Source: Sandaracinus sp.
GTDB lineage: Bacteria > Myxococcota_A > Polyangia > Polyangiales > Houyiibacteriaceae
Reading direction: 5' to 3'
Assembly: GCA_002699025.1 (NCBI GenBank)
Contig: PABA01000124.1
Coordinates: 1-64,000, forward strand
DNA length: 64,000 nucleotides
Under the pieces are notes generated by a model. That model searched no databases and had not been told where the DNA came from. It was given only the letters and a program-made list of their open reading frames with translations. Shown one piece after another: positions 1-9,548 of the stretch (position 1 is the first letter of the stretch; the number at the start of each line of letters is the position of its first letter). Position numbers and translations under genes: made by a program.

Positions 1-1
1 C

Positions 2-219
2 CCGGGCGACGACGCGGGCGACGCCGCCCGGGTCGCCGAGCACCCGCGGCCGCCGCCGCGCCGGACCGCTCAGCCGCGGCGCTCGGCGGCACGAGCGACG
101 AGCTCGGCTCTCGCCCTCGCGTCCCGGCGAATCCGGGCGGCGACGCCGGGGACGCCGCCCGGGTCGCCGAGCACCCGCGGCCGCCGCCGCGCCGGACCGC
201 TCAGCCGCGGCGCTCGGCG
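2..219. repeat. 131-bp-period direct repeat over the carrier-protein gene 3' end
   Basis: Positions 2-88 repeat 133-219 with offset 131. Bases 20-88 and 151-219 are identical, and 2-19 versus 133-150 differ at only a few positions. The right-hand copy holds the last five codons and the stop of the carrier-protein gene (minus strand, stop at 201-203). The left-hand copy holds the same five codons and stop (70-72) with no gene attached. It looks like a tandem duplication reaching downstream from the gene's 3' end, with 44 unrelated bases between the two units. Confidence 0.9.
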
Positions 220-455
220 ACCAGGGCGGCGATGCCCTTGGTGCTCCCGAAGCTCTCCTCGGTGAGGTCGTCCATGTCGAGCTCGATCTCGAAGCTCTCC
301 TGCAGCTTCGCGAAGAGCTGCAGGACCGTGAGCGAGTCGAGGTAGCCCTCGTCGATCAGGGCGGTCTCCGGCGTCAGGTCGACCTCCAGGCCCGTGGATT
401 CGTGGATCGTCTCGGCGACCAGGGTCGTCACCTGCGTCTCCAGCTCGCTGCTCAT
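201..455 (-). CDS. Acyl/peptidyl carrier protein
   Basis: This is an 84-residue phosphopantetheine carrier protein. The Asp-Ser-Leu attachment motif (in EGYLDSLTVLQL, Ser about 41) sits in a four-helix carrier fold and is followed by the usual acidic helix (ELDMDDLTEESFGS). It is expected to carry an acyl or aminoacyl group as a thioester in the cytoplasm. The ATG overlaps the stop of the upstream AMP-ligase gene by ATGA (452-455), and an AGGAG-like ribosome binding site lies just upstream, so the two are almost certainly cotranslated and the ligase is the likely loading enzyme. DltC-like carriers of the D-alanylation type and the carriers of exosortase/exopolysaccharide clusters look similar. 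The substrate cannot be told from sequence. Confidence 0.9.
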   Translation of the reverse strand: MSSELETQVTTLVAETIHESTGLEVDLTPETALIDEGYLDSLTVLQLFAKLQESFEIELDMDDLTEESFGSTKGIAALVAERRG

Positions 456-1936
456 CGCTCCTGCTCTCTTCTCTGGGGTTCGGTGGGGGACTGGGAGGCG
501 GGCTGCATCGCGGCCCGGACGGCGGCCCGGTCCGGCTTCCCGGAGCGGGTGCGCGGGAGGGCCTCCACCCGCTCGATCTTCTGCGGCACCTTGTAGGGGG
601 CCAGGCGCGACCGGCACCAGGCGAGGAGCGCCTTCGTCTCGGGCGCCTCCCGCGCCTCGACGGCGGCGACGATGCGCTGGCCGGCCATGGGATCGGGTAC
701 CCCGACGACCACCGCGTCGGCGACCCCTGGATGGGATACGAGCGCCTCTTCGATCTCTCCCGGATCGATGCGGTAGCCCTGGCGCTTGATGAACTGGCTC
801 CGCCGGCCCCGCAGATGGAGCCCGGCCGCGTCGCGGAAGCCGACGTCCCCCGTGCCCAGCCAGCCCTCCCGGTCGGCGAGCGGCTGGAGCGCCCCTTCGC
901 GCCAGAGACCGAGCGCCACGCTGGGCGCGCGCGCCCGGACCTCGTCCGGCGCCTCCGGATCGGCGGGCACGTCGAGCTCGACCCCGGCGAGCGGGGCGCC
1001 GACGCAGCCGCGCGGCGGGAGCGCGTCCTCGGGCGCGACGTCGAGGCGCGTGAGCGGGCCGAAGGCCTCGGAGAGCCCGTAGCGGAGGTGGAGCGAGAGC
1101 GCGGGCGAGGCCTCCCGGAGGCCGGCGAGGAGCGCGCCGTCGACGCTCGCCGAGCCGAGCACGCACGCCCGGAGCGCGGGGAGCGCGTCGCCCTTCCACA
1201 TCTGCAGCCGGAGGAGCATGCGGAAGTAGCTCGGGCTGCCGACCAGCGCGCGCACCTCGGCCCGCTGCATGCGCTTGCGGTCGTCGCCCGGCACGAAGCG
1301 GTTGGCCACGAGCACGCTCGAGCCCGCGAGGAGGTGCTCGAGGACCACGGCGCCGCCCATGGCGTGGAACTGGGGCATGGGCGAGAAGACGGCGTGGCCC
1401 GCGAAGGCGGCGGCGAAGTCCGCGCAGGCGTCGACGGCGGCCTCGAGGGCGGCCCGGCCGAGCACGACCGGCTTGGGCGTGCCGGTGCTGCCGGAGGTGA
1501 GCTGCACCATGGTCGCCTCGGGCGGGAGCGCGGGGGCCCGGCGCGGCGCGAGGGGGGCGTCGTCCGGCGCGTCGGGATCGTGGAGCGGCGCGTCCTGGCC
1601 GAGCGCCGCCAGGGCGTCGCGGATCGGGGCGGCGTCCGCCGGCCGGACGAGCACCGCGTCCGGCGCGAGGGCCGCGAGGGCCTTCGCGTGCTCGGCGGCG
1701 GTGGCGCGAAGCGGGAGCGGGAAGAAGACGGCGCCGGCCTCGAGGCAGGCGAGCTGCGCGGCGGTGAAGCCCGGCCCGCTCGGGAGGACGGCCGCGACGA
1801 GCGCGCCCGGGCGCATGCGACGAGCGAGCGCTTCGGCGTCGCGGGTCAGCGCGCGGAGGTCCCGGGTGCTCTTCCCGTTCGCGACGGCGAGCCGGTCCGG
1901 ATGCCGGTCCCGGTGGGCGCGCAGGCGCGCGAGCAT
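452..1936 (-). CDS. AMP-forming acyl/amino-acid ligase (ANL superfamily)
   Basis: The 494-residue protein is an adenylate-forming ligase that activates a carboxylate as acyl-AMP and hands it to a thiol, here probably the neighbouring carrier protein. The family motifs are in order: P-loop-like A3 LTSGSTGTPKP (146-156), A5 YGLSEAFG (286-293), A7 GTGD (361-364), the A8 hinge QFIKRQGYRIDPGEIEE (about 381-397) and the A10 catalytic lysine in RTRSGKPDR (Lys 467). It is complete. Its ATG shares one base with the decarboxylase stop (TGATG, 1934-1938), and its own stop overlaps the carrier-protein start. The trio decarboxylase, ligase and carrier recalls the 'exosortase A system-associated' cassette. 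No exosortase or exopolysaccharide gene is visible before the window edge. The substrate is unknown. Confidence 0.9.
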   Translation of the reverse strand: MLARLRAHRDRHPDRLAVANGKSTRDLRALTRDAEALARRMRPGALVAAVLPSGPGFTAAQLACLEAGAVFFPLPLRATAAEHAKALAALAPDAVLVRPADAAPIRDALAALGQDAPLHDPDAPDDAPLAPRRAPALPPEATMVQLTSGSTGTPKPVVLGRAALEAAVDACADFAAAFAGHAVFSPMPQFHAMGGAVVLEHLLAGSSVLVANRFVPGDDRKRMQRAEVRALVGSPSYFRMLLRLQMWKGDALPALRACVLGSASVDGALLAGLREASPALSLHLRYGLSEAFGPLTRLDVAPEDALPPRGCVGAPLAGVELDVPADPEAPDEVRARAPSVALGLWREGALQPLADREGWLGTGDVGFRDAAGLHLRGRRSQFIKRQGYRIDPGEIEEALVSHPGVADAVVVGVPDPMAGQRIVAAVEAREAPETKALLAWCRSRLAPYKVPQKIERVEALPRTRSGKPDRAAVRAAMQPASQSPTEPQRREQER

Positions 1937-3249
1937 CAGCCCGCCTCGCCGGGCAGGCGCTGGCCCCGGAGCGCGTCCTCGGGCCGGCCCGCCGCGCGCA
2001 CGACCTCGGCCACCTCGCCGTCGACGAGGACCTCCGCCGGCGCCGGGTGCCCGAGGAAGAGCACGTTGCTGAAGGTGAGCCCGTAGGCCCCGGAGGAGAG
2101 GAAGGCGACCAGCTCGCCCTGCTCGAGCTCGAGGCCCTTCGCGGTCGGGAAGACGTCGGCCGGCGTGCAGAGCGGGCCGCCGAGCTGACAGCCCTCCTCG
2201 CCCGCCGGCGCCTTCAGCCGCGTCGCCCGCACCATCGGGTAGGCGCGGCGGATCACCGTGCCCATGCCCGTGGCGGCCGCGTGCTGGTTCATGCCGCCGT
2301 CGAGGATGGCGAAGCGCTTGCCGTTCGACTCCTTCAGGTAGGTCACGCGCGTGAGGAAGACGCCGGCCTCGGCGACCAGGTAGCGGCCGAGCTCGACGTG
2401 GTAGCGGCGGTCGGCGCCGTCCTCGTCGATCAGCGCCCGGAGCCCCTCGCCGGCCGCCGCGAGGTCGAAGGGCGTGTCCTTGTCGAAGACGGGCACGCCG
2501 AAGCCGCCGCCGAAGTTCAAGCTCGCCAGGCGCCGGCCGAGCGCCGCGTCGAGCGCCCGGGCCCGCTCGACGAGCCAGCGGGCGTTGGCGAGCCAGCCCT
2601 CGTGGTCGAAGGTCTGCGTGCCGGCGTAGGTGTGGAGGCCCTCGAGCGCGACCCCGTCCAGCGCCTCGGCGCGGCGCGCGACGTCTTCGAGGGCGCCCGC
2701 GTCGATGCCGAACTTCGCGCTCCCGCCGCTCATGCGCATGCGCGAGCCGGTCATGGAGGCCGGCGGGTTCACCCGGAGCGCGACCCGCGCGCGGACGCCG
2801 GCCTCGCGCGCCGCCGCCGCGATGGCCTCGAGCTCGGCGGCCGACTCGACGTTGAGGAGCACGCCTTCGCGGAGCGCGAGCCGGAGGTCCTCGCCGTGCT
2901 TGCCCGGCCCGGCGAACTGCATGGCCTCGCCGCCGATCCCCGCGCGCAGGGCGACGTGGATCTCGCCGGCGGAGGCGACCTCGGCGCCCGCGCCGCCCGC
3001 GTGGAGGAGCTGGGCGACGGCGGCGTTCGGGTTCGCCTTCAGCGCGAAGAGCACGCCGACGCGCGGACCGAGGGCCTCGCGGACGGCCGCGAGGTTCTCG
3101 CGCAGGATCGCCGCGTCGAAGACGTAGCAGGGCGTGCCGAAGCGCTCGGCGAGGGCGCGCGCCGGAAGCGCGCCGATCACCAGCTCGTCGTCGCTGCGCG
3201 GGAAGCGCGCGGCGAGGAGCCGGCTCGCGAGGGTCCCCCCGGTGGTCAC
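1936..3249 (-). CDS. PLP-dependent decarboxylase, DAP/ornithine-decarboxylase fold
   Basis: This fold-type III PLP decarboxylase (437 residues) has an alanine-racemase-like barrel with the Schiff-base lysine in FALKANPN (Lys about 71), the Gly-rich phosphate loop NFGGGFG, ELGRYLV, and the second active-site segment GGPLCTPAD, which carries the catalytic Cys from the partner subunit, followed by SSGAYG. It resembles diaminopimelate decarboxylases and the decarboxylases annotated as exosortase-A associated. The GTG at 3249 is preferred over the in-frame ATG at 3285: the 12 extra codons use AGA, GTT and GCT, unlike the rest of the gene, and a TAGAGC box lies 7 nt before the GTG. It is first in the three-gene operon. 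It may supply an amine or amino acid to the ligase/carrier pair, which is inference. Confidence 0.88.
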   Translation of the reverse strand: MTTGGTLASRLLAARFPRSDDELVIGALPARALAERFGTPCYVFDAAILRENLAAVREALGPRVGVLFALKANPNAAVAQLLHAGGAGAEVASAGEIHVALRAGIGGEAMQFAGPGKHGEDLRLALREGVLLNVESAAELEAIAAAAREAGVRARVALRVNPPASMTGSRMRMSGGSAKFGIDAGALEDVARRAEALDGVALEGLHTYAGTQTFDHEGWLANARWLVERARALDAALGRRLASLNFGGGFGVPVFDKDTPFDLAAAGEGLRALIDEDGADRRYHVELGRYLVAEAGVFLTRVTYLKESNGKRFAILDGGMNQHAAATGMGTVIRRAYPMVRATRLKAPAGEEGCQLGGPLCTPADVFPTAKGLELEQGELVAFLSSGAYGLTFSNVLFLGHPAPAEVLVDGEVAEVVRAAGRPEDALRGQRLPGEAG

Positions 3250-3376
3250 GAGCCCAGCTCTAACCGTTGCGACGGAACCGTTCAATGGTGCAGTCCGGTC
3301 GGACCGCCCTCCTCGGCGAACGCTCCCCTTCCCGGGGGACGCGCGAGCGCGCCGAGGCGCGGCCCGCGGAGCGCCC

Positions 3377-5083
3377 TCAGCGGCGGAGGAGCGTGACGCG
3401 ACGCGGGTAGTCGTCGGGGAGCGCGGGCGGGTCGGCCTGGCCGAAGAGGCGCGCGCGGGCAGCCCGCGCGCGCCTCTGGAGGTCGTCGGGGATCGGCCCG
3501 GCGCAGCCCTGCGCGAGGACGGCGTCGAAGGCGATGGCGAGCGCCTGCGCGTGGGGCGCCTCGCTCACGTCCTCGCCGTCGGGCTCCATGCTGCAGGCCT
3601 GGAGGAGCGCCGTGTAGCCGTGGGTCTCGCTGGCGAAGCTGGCGAGGTAGGCGCTGAGCTCGTCGACGGCGGCCGCGCTCATGCCCTCGGGGCAGCCCGA
3701 GCACTGGGCCCCCTCGCCCTCGTCGGCGACGTGCTGGAGCTCGTGGACGGAGACGGCGCCGGCGACCCAGGTCGTCAGCCCCTCGACCGCGTCGGCGAGG
3801 GCCGGCGTGCGCCCGAGGCGCTCGGAGGCGCCGAGCAGGCGGGCGGCCTCGCCGAGCGTGACCTCCGGGCACTCGCCGCTCTGGCTCCGATCGAGCGCCT
3901 CGACGAGGGCGCGCTGGTCCGGCGGCTCGAGGCCGTTCCAGGGGAGGCCGTAGATGCGGAAGGTGTTGCCGCAGGAGGCGCGCGCGTGGATGGAGGAGGC
4001 GACCTCGATGAGCGCCTGCTGGTCGACGGCCGTCTCGTGGAGGAGCGTGTAGGCGGGCGCCTCGAGGGCGCCGAGGGCCTCCCGGCGCACGAAGGGGGCG
4101 AGGCCCCGCTCGCGCTCCGGGAGGCGGGCGTCGAGGCCGCCGTGGAGCATGGGCCAGACGTGGCGCACGCCGAACTCGAGGACCTGGTCGAGCATGACGA
4201 GGGCGCCGTCGCCGCCGCCGGTGGTGTGGCCGAGGAAGCCCTCGTCGACGTTCGTGAGGTCGGCGCGGCGGAGCAGGCGGAGCCGGTGGCCGGCGGGGTC
4301 GCGGAGATCGTGGAGGACCTCGTAGGAGCGCGTGAGGAAGGTGGGGCGGCCCCGGCGACGGAGGTGCAGCGTGGCCTCGAGGCGCCAGGGGATCGCGTGG
4401 GCGTCGAGGTAGTCGTTGTAGGCCCAGAGGAGGTAGTCGACGCGGCGGGCGCGGCCGATGGGGTCCTCGCGGAGCGCGGCCTCGAGCTCGTCGAAGAGGC
4501 CGAGGAGGTTCGGGTCGTCGGCGAGGGCGTAGCGGAGCTCGGAGTAGGCCTCGTGCTCGCGGGCGCGGCGCTCGTCTTCGGGGAGGCGGCGCGTGCTCTT
4601 GGTGATGACCCAGAGCGGGAGGAGGCGGCCGTGCACGTCGTGCCAGTCGATGGCGGCGAGGGCGTCCTCGTCGACGGGGTGCGGCGGCGCGTAGCGGGGG
4701 GCGCCGTGGAGGTCGATCTCACCGCGGAGGTAGCTGGCGAGGGGGAGGCGGTAGCGGAAGGCGAGGCCGGCGAGGAAGAGGGCGAGGGCGCCCAGGAGGG
4801 CGCGGCGGAGGAGGGCGCGGCGGCGGTCGGCCTTCAGGAGGTGGAGGACGCGGTGGTCGTCCAGGGGGGCGTCGTCGTCCGCGGCGGCGACGCGCGCGAG
4901 GACGCCGTCGACCCGCGCGCGCTCCGCGTCGCCGCGCTCCGCACCCGCGTCCTCGACCTCGGCGCCGCGCTCGGCGTCCGACCGCTCGGCGTCCGCGCGC
5001 TTCGCGGTCGCGCCCACGTCCGCGAGAGCGCCCGCGCCCGGGGGCGTGGGCTCGAGCTCCTGCCGATGCGCCGCCTCGCTCAC
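3377..5083 (-). CDS. Membrane-anchored protein with HExxH zinc-peptidase-like motif
   Basis: I recognise no named family for this 568-residue protein. The N-terminal 80 residues are Ala/Asp/Glu-rich with ADAERSDAER-type repeats, followed by a basic stretch and one membrane helix (about 91-115). The rest would be outside the membrane. Near the C-terminus is VSVHELQHVADE, a HExxH zinc signature (His 447 to His 451), followed 24 residues later by VDELSAYLASFASETHG, where a Glu could be the third ligand as in gluzincins. A CSGC pair lies between them. A zinc-dependent hydrolase is therefore possible but unproven. The GTG start has GGGAG nine bases upstream. It is monocistronic; the next genes on both sides are unrelated. 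Confidence 0.75.
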   Translation of the reverse strand: MSEAAHRQELEPTPPGAGALADVGATAKRADAERSDAERGAEVEDAGAERGDAERARVDGVLARVAAADDDAPLDDHRVLHLLKADRRRALLRRALLGALALFLAGLAFRYRLPLASYLRGEIDLHGAPRYAPPHPVDEDALAAIDWHDVHGRLLPLWVITKSTRRLPEDERRAREHEAYSELRYALADDPNLLGLFDELEAALREDPIGRARRVDYLLWAYNDYLDAHAIPWRLEATLHLRRRGRPTFLTRSYEVLHDLRDPAGHRLRLLRRADLTNVDEGFLGHTTGGGDGALVMLDQVLEFGVRHVWPMLHGGLDARLPERERGLAPFVRREALGALEAPAYTLLHETAVDQQALIEVASSIHARASCGNTFRIYGLPWNGLEPPDQRALVEALDRSQSGECPEVTLGEAARLLGASERLGRTPALADAVEGLTTWVAGAVSVHELQHVADEGEGAQCSGCPEGMSAAAVDELSAYLASFASETHGYTALLQACSMEPDGEDVSEAPHAQALAIAFDAVLAQGCAGPIPDDLQRRARAARARLFGQADPPALPDDYPRRVTLLRR

Positions 5084-5340
5084 CGTCTCACTCCCGTCTC
5101 AGTATGCCCGGCGCGTCAGCACCGCGCCGCCGCGGTTCGACACCACCGCGCCCGGGAAGTTCCTGGGGTCGAACGGGCCCGCCGTCCGCCAGAGGGCCCG
5201 CAGGCGGAGCGGCGGGTCGGGGAGCGCGAGCCGTGGATTCTCGCGGAGCGAGGAACACAGGCCGCGCCTCGGCGAAGCGAGCGCCGCTGCGACCCCGAGG
5301 GATCGGGCGAGGGCGCGTCGACCGGTGGCGAACCCCGGTC

Positions 5341-6456
<1,116 letters not shown>

Positions 6457-6532
6457 CGTGGGGGATGGTGGTGCTTCGGCGCGCGAACGACAATGGCCGG
6501 GCGCCGGCACACCCGGGTGCTATCCCGAACGC

Positions 6533-6808
6533 ATGGACGACGAGAGCCGCGTCATCCGCGACGACGCCCCGGCCCAGCTGATCATCCCGTGGGAGCGCCT
6601 CTCGCCCGACGCGCTCGCGGGCGTGATCGAGGAGTTCGTGACGCGCGAGGGCACCGAGTACGGCTGGGAGGACGTGGACCTCCCGGCGAAGGTCGCGCAG
6701 GTGAAGCGCCAGCTCGCGAAGGGCGAGGTGCTGGTGCTCTTCGACGGGGACGCCCGGACCGTGAACCTGGCGACGCGCCGGGAGGTCGAGCGGCTCGGCC
6801 TGCTCTGA
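6533..6808 (+). CDS. YheU-like (UPF0270) family protein
   Basis: This 91-residue protein aligns with the YheU/UPF0270 family: LIIPWERLSPDALAGVIEEF, REGTEYGWEDVDL, then KVAQVKRQLAKGEVLVLFD and TVNLATRREVE. Compared with enterobacterial YheU it has about 15 extra N-terminal residues (MDDESRVIRDDAPAQ). The family function is unknown. A TATCCC box 6 nt before the ATG resembles the other candidate leaderless promoters in this window, and there is no Shine-Dalgarno sequence. Divergent from the FIST gene. Confidence 0.85.
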   Translation: MDDESRVIRDDAPAQLIIPWERLSPDALAGVIEEFVTREGTEYGWEDVDLPAKVAQVKRQLAKGEVLVLFDGDARTVNLATRREVERLGLL

Positions 6809-7370
6809 CTCCGGCTCCGTCTCGGCCAGCGAAGCCGACCCGACGACGAACGCCGAACGGGACGAACGGGACGAACGGGACGACCGCCGAACGGAACGAA
6901 CGCCGAACGGAACGAACGCCGAACGGAACGAACGCCGAACGGAACGACCGCCGGTCCGGATGGGCGCCGGACCGGATGGGCGCCGGACCGGACGCACGAA
7001 CGGTGGGACGGAAAGCGAACGCCCCGACACCGGGGGGAAGGTGTGGCCGGGGCGCTCGGGGGACGCGCCACGGGCGCGCCTGAGGACGAGCGTGCGCCAG
7101 CTCGGCCGCCGCGGAAGTGGCAATCATTGCCACGGTCGAGCCCCTCGCCGAGCCGGTACGCTGCGCCGGTGCCGACGCTCGTGCCGACGCTCGGTCCGCG
7201 CCCGCCCGCGCTCGCCCGCGCACGCCCGCGCGCCCCGCTCCGGCGACCGGGTCGACGCGACGAAGCGGGTCCCGGATCGCCGGCGTGTCGGACGGTGCTC
7301 GGGCCCTCTGCGGAGCACGCCCGTCGACGCCCGGCCCCGCCGGGCCCCCTCGCGGCCGCGGCCGCCGCGC
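6809..7370. other. Gene-free stretch of 562 bp with tandem repeats
   Basis: No convincing gene lies here on either strand. The left part holds tandem repeats: degenerate GAACGGGAC units (6851-6884), four near-identical 16-bp units starting CGCCGAACGG (6885-6948), and two 16-bp units GGATGGGCGCCGGACC (6958-6989). The remainder (6990-7370) is GC-rich with no gene, hairpin or repeat that I can support. Confidence 0.7.
6851..6989. repeat. 16-bp tandem repeats downstream of the yheU-like gene
   Basis: Four consecutive 16-bp units (6885-6900, 6901-6916, 6917-6932, 6933-6948) differ only in the last base of the final unit. They are flanked by shorter variants and by a second two-unit 16-bp repeat at 6958-6989. 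The period is not a multiple of 3. It lies between convergently transcribed genes, immediately after the yheU-like stop. Confidence 0.9.
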
Positions 7371-7994
7371 TCAGCCCCTGTCGAAGCGCCAGCGCTCGGC
7401 GTAGCGCACGAGCTCCGCCGCCGTGTCCACGCCGAGCTTCTTCCGGATGCGCTCCGCGTGCGTGTAGACGGTCGACGCGCTCCGCCCGAGCTCGAAGGCG
7501 ACCTCCTTCGTCGAGAGCCCCCGCGCCAGCAGCCGGAACACCTCGAGCTCCCGCGGCGTGAGCAGCTCCTCCGGCCCCCGCGCCTCGTCGGCCGCGAGGA
7601 GCGCCTCGAGCGCCTCCGGCAGGCGCCGCTCGCCGGTCCGGAGCGCCTCCACGGCCTCGAGGTAGGCGTCCATCGGGCTCGCCTTCGCGAGGTAGCCGCG
7701 CGCCCCCGCGCGCACCAGCGCCGCCACCGCCTCGTCGATCGGGTGCAGCGTGAAGAGCAGGATGGGCACCTCGTGGCGCGCCAGGGCCTCCACGGTCCGC
7801 GGCCCCCGCATGCCCGGCAGCTGCACGTCGAGGCTGAGCACGTGCGGCGTCGCGTCCGCCAGGCGCGCCTCCGCCTGCTCGATCGTCCCCGCCGTGCCGA
7901 TGACCTCGAGGCGCGGCTCGACCGCCGCGAAGCGCTCGATGCCCTCCACCACCACCGGGTGGTCGTCGACCACCAGGACCCGCGTCGCGCTCAC
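7371..7994 (-). CDS. NarL/FixJ-family response regulator
   Basis: The 207-residue protein has a CheY-like receiver (acidic pocket VVDDH at 8-12, phospho-acceptor Asp about 56 in LSLDVQLPG, TLH for the conserved Thr, and Lys in YLAKAS) and a C-terminal LuxR-type helix-turn-helix (LLTPRELEVFRLLARGLSTK ... SASTVYTHAERIRKKL). The GTG start overlaps the sensor-kinase stop by GTGA (7991-7994), so both are made from one message and should form a cognate pair. Its targets are unknown. It is the last gene of the pair. Confidence 0.95.
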   Translation of the reverse strand: MSATRVLVVDDHPVVVEGIERFAAVEPRLEVIGTAGTIEQAEARLADATPHVLSLDVQLPGMRGPRTVEALARHEVPILLFTLHPIDEAVAALVRAGARGYLAKASPMDAYLEAVEALRTGERRLPEALEALLAADEARGPEELLTPRELEVFRLLARGLSTKEVAFELGRSASTVYTHAERIRKKLGVDTAAELVRYAERWRFDRG

Positions 7995-9304
7995 GCCCGC
8001 ACCTCCATCGTCGCCGCCGCGGGCAGGCGCATGCGCACCGTCGTCCCGCCCTCGCCGCTGAGCAGCTCGAGCACGCCGCCGAGCGCCCGCGCGCGCTCCC
8101 GGAGACCCTTCAGGCCGAGCCCCACGCGCGACGCCTCCACGTCGAAGCCGCGGCCGTCGTCCTCGACCTCCGCGAGGAGCGCCTCCCCGGCGCGGCGGAG
8201 CGCGATCCGGATGCGCGTCGGCTCGGCATGCTTGAAGGCGTTCGAGAGCGCCTCCTGCACCAGCCGGTACATGGCCTCCCGGGTCGCGTCGCTCGGCACG
8301 GCCCCGTCGAGGCGCACCTCCGTCTCGATGGCCACCCCCGAGCGCGCCCGGAGCGGCGCGACCAACTCCTCGAGGCTCTCCTCGAGGTCGTCCACGGTGG
8401 GCGGCTCGCGGAGCCGCGAGATGAAGCCGCGCACCGAGCGATCGAGGGTCTCGACGACCGTCGAGAGGTGGCCGAGGGGCGGCCCGTCGCGGGTCGCGAG
8501 GCCGCGGAGCGTGCGCTCGAGCGTGTCGAGCTCCATGCGCACGCCGACGATCAGCTGGCCGAGGTCGTCGTGGAGCGCGCGGGCGACGTCCTCCCGATCG
8601 ACCGTCTGGCTCTCGAGCTCGCTCGCGAGGTGCTGCACGGCCTCCGTCCGCTCCTCGACCTCGCGCTGGAGCCGCGCCGCGTGCGCCTCGAGCTGTGCCT
8701 GCTGGCGCTCGAGGCGGCGCGCGAAGAAGAAGCGCTCCCGCACCAGCTTGTAGACGGCGTGGCCCATCAGGATGCTCACCGGGATGATCGCGATCAGCAC
8801 CACGATCGGCACGTGGATCATCGGGTGCTCGGCGTACTGGGGGAAGCGCGCGAAGTAGGCCGTGCCGAAGGCCGCGGGCCCGAGCAGGGTCATGGTGACG
8901 CGGGCCGGGAGCCGGAGCGGGAGGGCGATGGGGAGCGGCGGGAGGATGTAGACGATGTAGAAGAACGGCCCGTTCAGGTCGCTCATCTCGCCGACGTGCA
9001 GGGCCCCGATGGTCGTGAGCGCGCCGTGGAAGGAGAAGGCGAAGACGGTCGGGTGGCGCCGCGCGAGGGGGAGGTAGCGGAAGACCAGCCAGGCGACGAC
9101 GGAGACGACCGCGAGGACCGCGAGCCAGAAGCGGCCGGGCGCGTCGAGCGGGTCGCCGGCGAGGACGACGCGACCGATCACCCAGGCGAAGGAGCTGATG
9201 AAGACGCAGGCGAGGGCCGTGAGCTCCATGCGGCGCCGGCACTGCTCGCGGGCGAACGCCTCGAACGCGCGAACATCCCGCGCGAGGGTCTCCGTCTCGG
9301 ACAC
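7991..9304 (-). CDS. Membrane sensor histidine kinase, HisKA_3 type
   Basis: This 437-residue NarX-like kinase has about six membrane helices between residues 28 and 182 and little extracytoplasmic sequence, which suggests sensing in or at the membrane. A coiled coil (about 195-235) leads into the HisKA_3 dimerisation box with phospho-acceptor His 245 in ARALHDDLGQ. The ATPase domain shows the N box (ALSNAFKHAEP), G1 box DDGRGF and GLGLKGLRERA. It is coupled to the response regulator by a GTGA overlap. The GTG start at 9302-9304 has no Shine-Dalgarno sequence and is preceded 8 nt upstream by TATGGT. Confidence 0.95.
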   Translation of the reverse strand: MSETETLARDVRAFEAFAREQCRRRMELTALACVFISSFAWVIGRVVLAGDPLDAPGRFWLAVLAVVSVVAWLVFRYLPLARRHPTVFAFSFHGALTTIGALHVGEMSDLNGPFFYIVYILPPLPIALPLRLPARVTMTLLGPAAFGTAYFARFPQYAEHPMIHVPIVVLIAIIPVSILMGHAVYKLVRERFFFARRLERQQAQLEAHAARLQREVEERTEAVQHLASELESQTVDREDVARALHDDLGQLIVGVRMELDTLERTLRGLATRDGPPLGHLSTVVETLDRSVRGFISRLREPPTVDDLEESLEELVAPLRARSGVAIETEVRLDGAVPSDATREAMYRLVQEALSNAFKHAEPTRIRIALRRAGEALLAEVEDDGRGFDVEASRVGLGLKGLRERARALGGVLELLSGEGGTTVRMRLPAAATMEVRA

Positions 9305-9312
9305 GCGCGGGG

Positions 9313-9318
9313 ACCATA
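9313..9318 (-). promoter_or_regulatory. Candidate -10 box of the sensor-kinase operon
   Basis: TATGGT on the minus strand lies 8 nt before the GTG start. It fits TANNNT, and no Shine-Dalgarno sequence lies between, which suggests a leaderless or very short leader. No -35 element is evident. Confidence 0.35.
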
Positions 9319-9335
9319 CCGCAGGGAGGCCACGC

Positions 9336-9548
9336 GACCAGTTGGCGAGACCCGGACGCGCGATCCGCGCAGCAGGGGGAAGGAGACGGCCCCCGCGACC
9401 GTGCGGCGCGGCGCGACCCCTCGGCGAGAGCCGGACGCGGGCTCCGCGCAGCAGGCGGGAAGAGAGGGCGCCGGCGGCCGTCTCCGCGGGGGCGCCGCCT
9501 CTCGGGGAGCCGGAGGCAGGCTCAGCGCAGCAGGAGGAAGGAGACGGC
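9336..9548. repeat. 79-bp tandem repeat including the kinase 3' end
   Basis: A roughly 79-bp unit recurs with anchors (C/A)CGCGCAGCAG at 9365, 9444 and 9523, and a partial tail unit precedes the first. The third unit is the last 25-30 bases of the kinase gene (stop 9522-9524). On the minus strand the gene reads GAVSFLLLR then stop, and the first copy reads GAVSFPLLRGS with no stop because TCA is TCC. The extra copies lie downstream of the gene and are degenerate. Confidence 0.85.

Noticed and set aside
3250-3285. Upstream ATG start for the decarboxylase
   Set aside because: The twelve codons (ATG AAC GGT TCC GTC GCA ...) include AGA and other codons foreign to the gene; the GTG at 3249 has a -10-like box.
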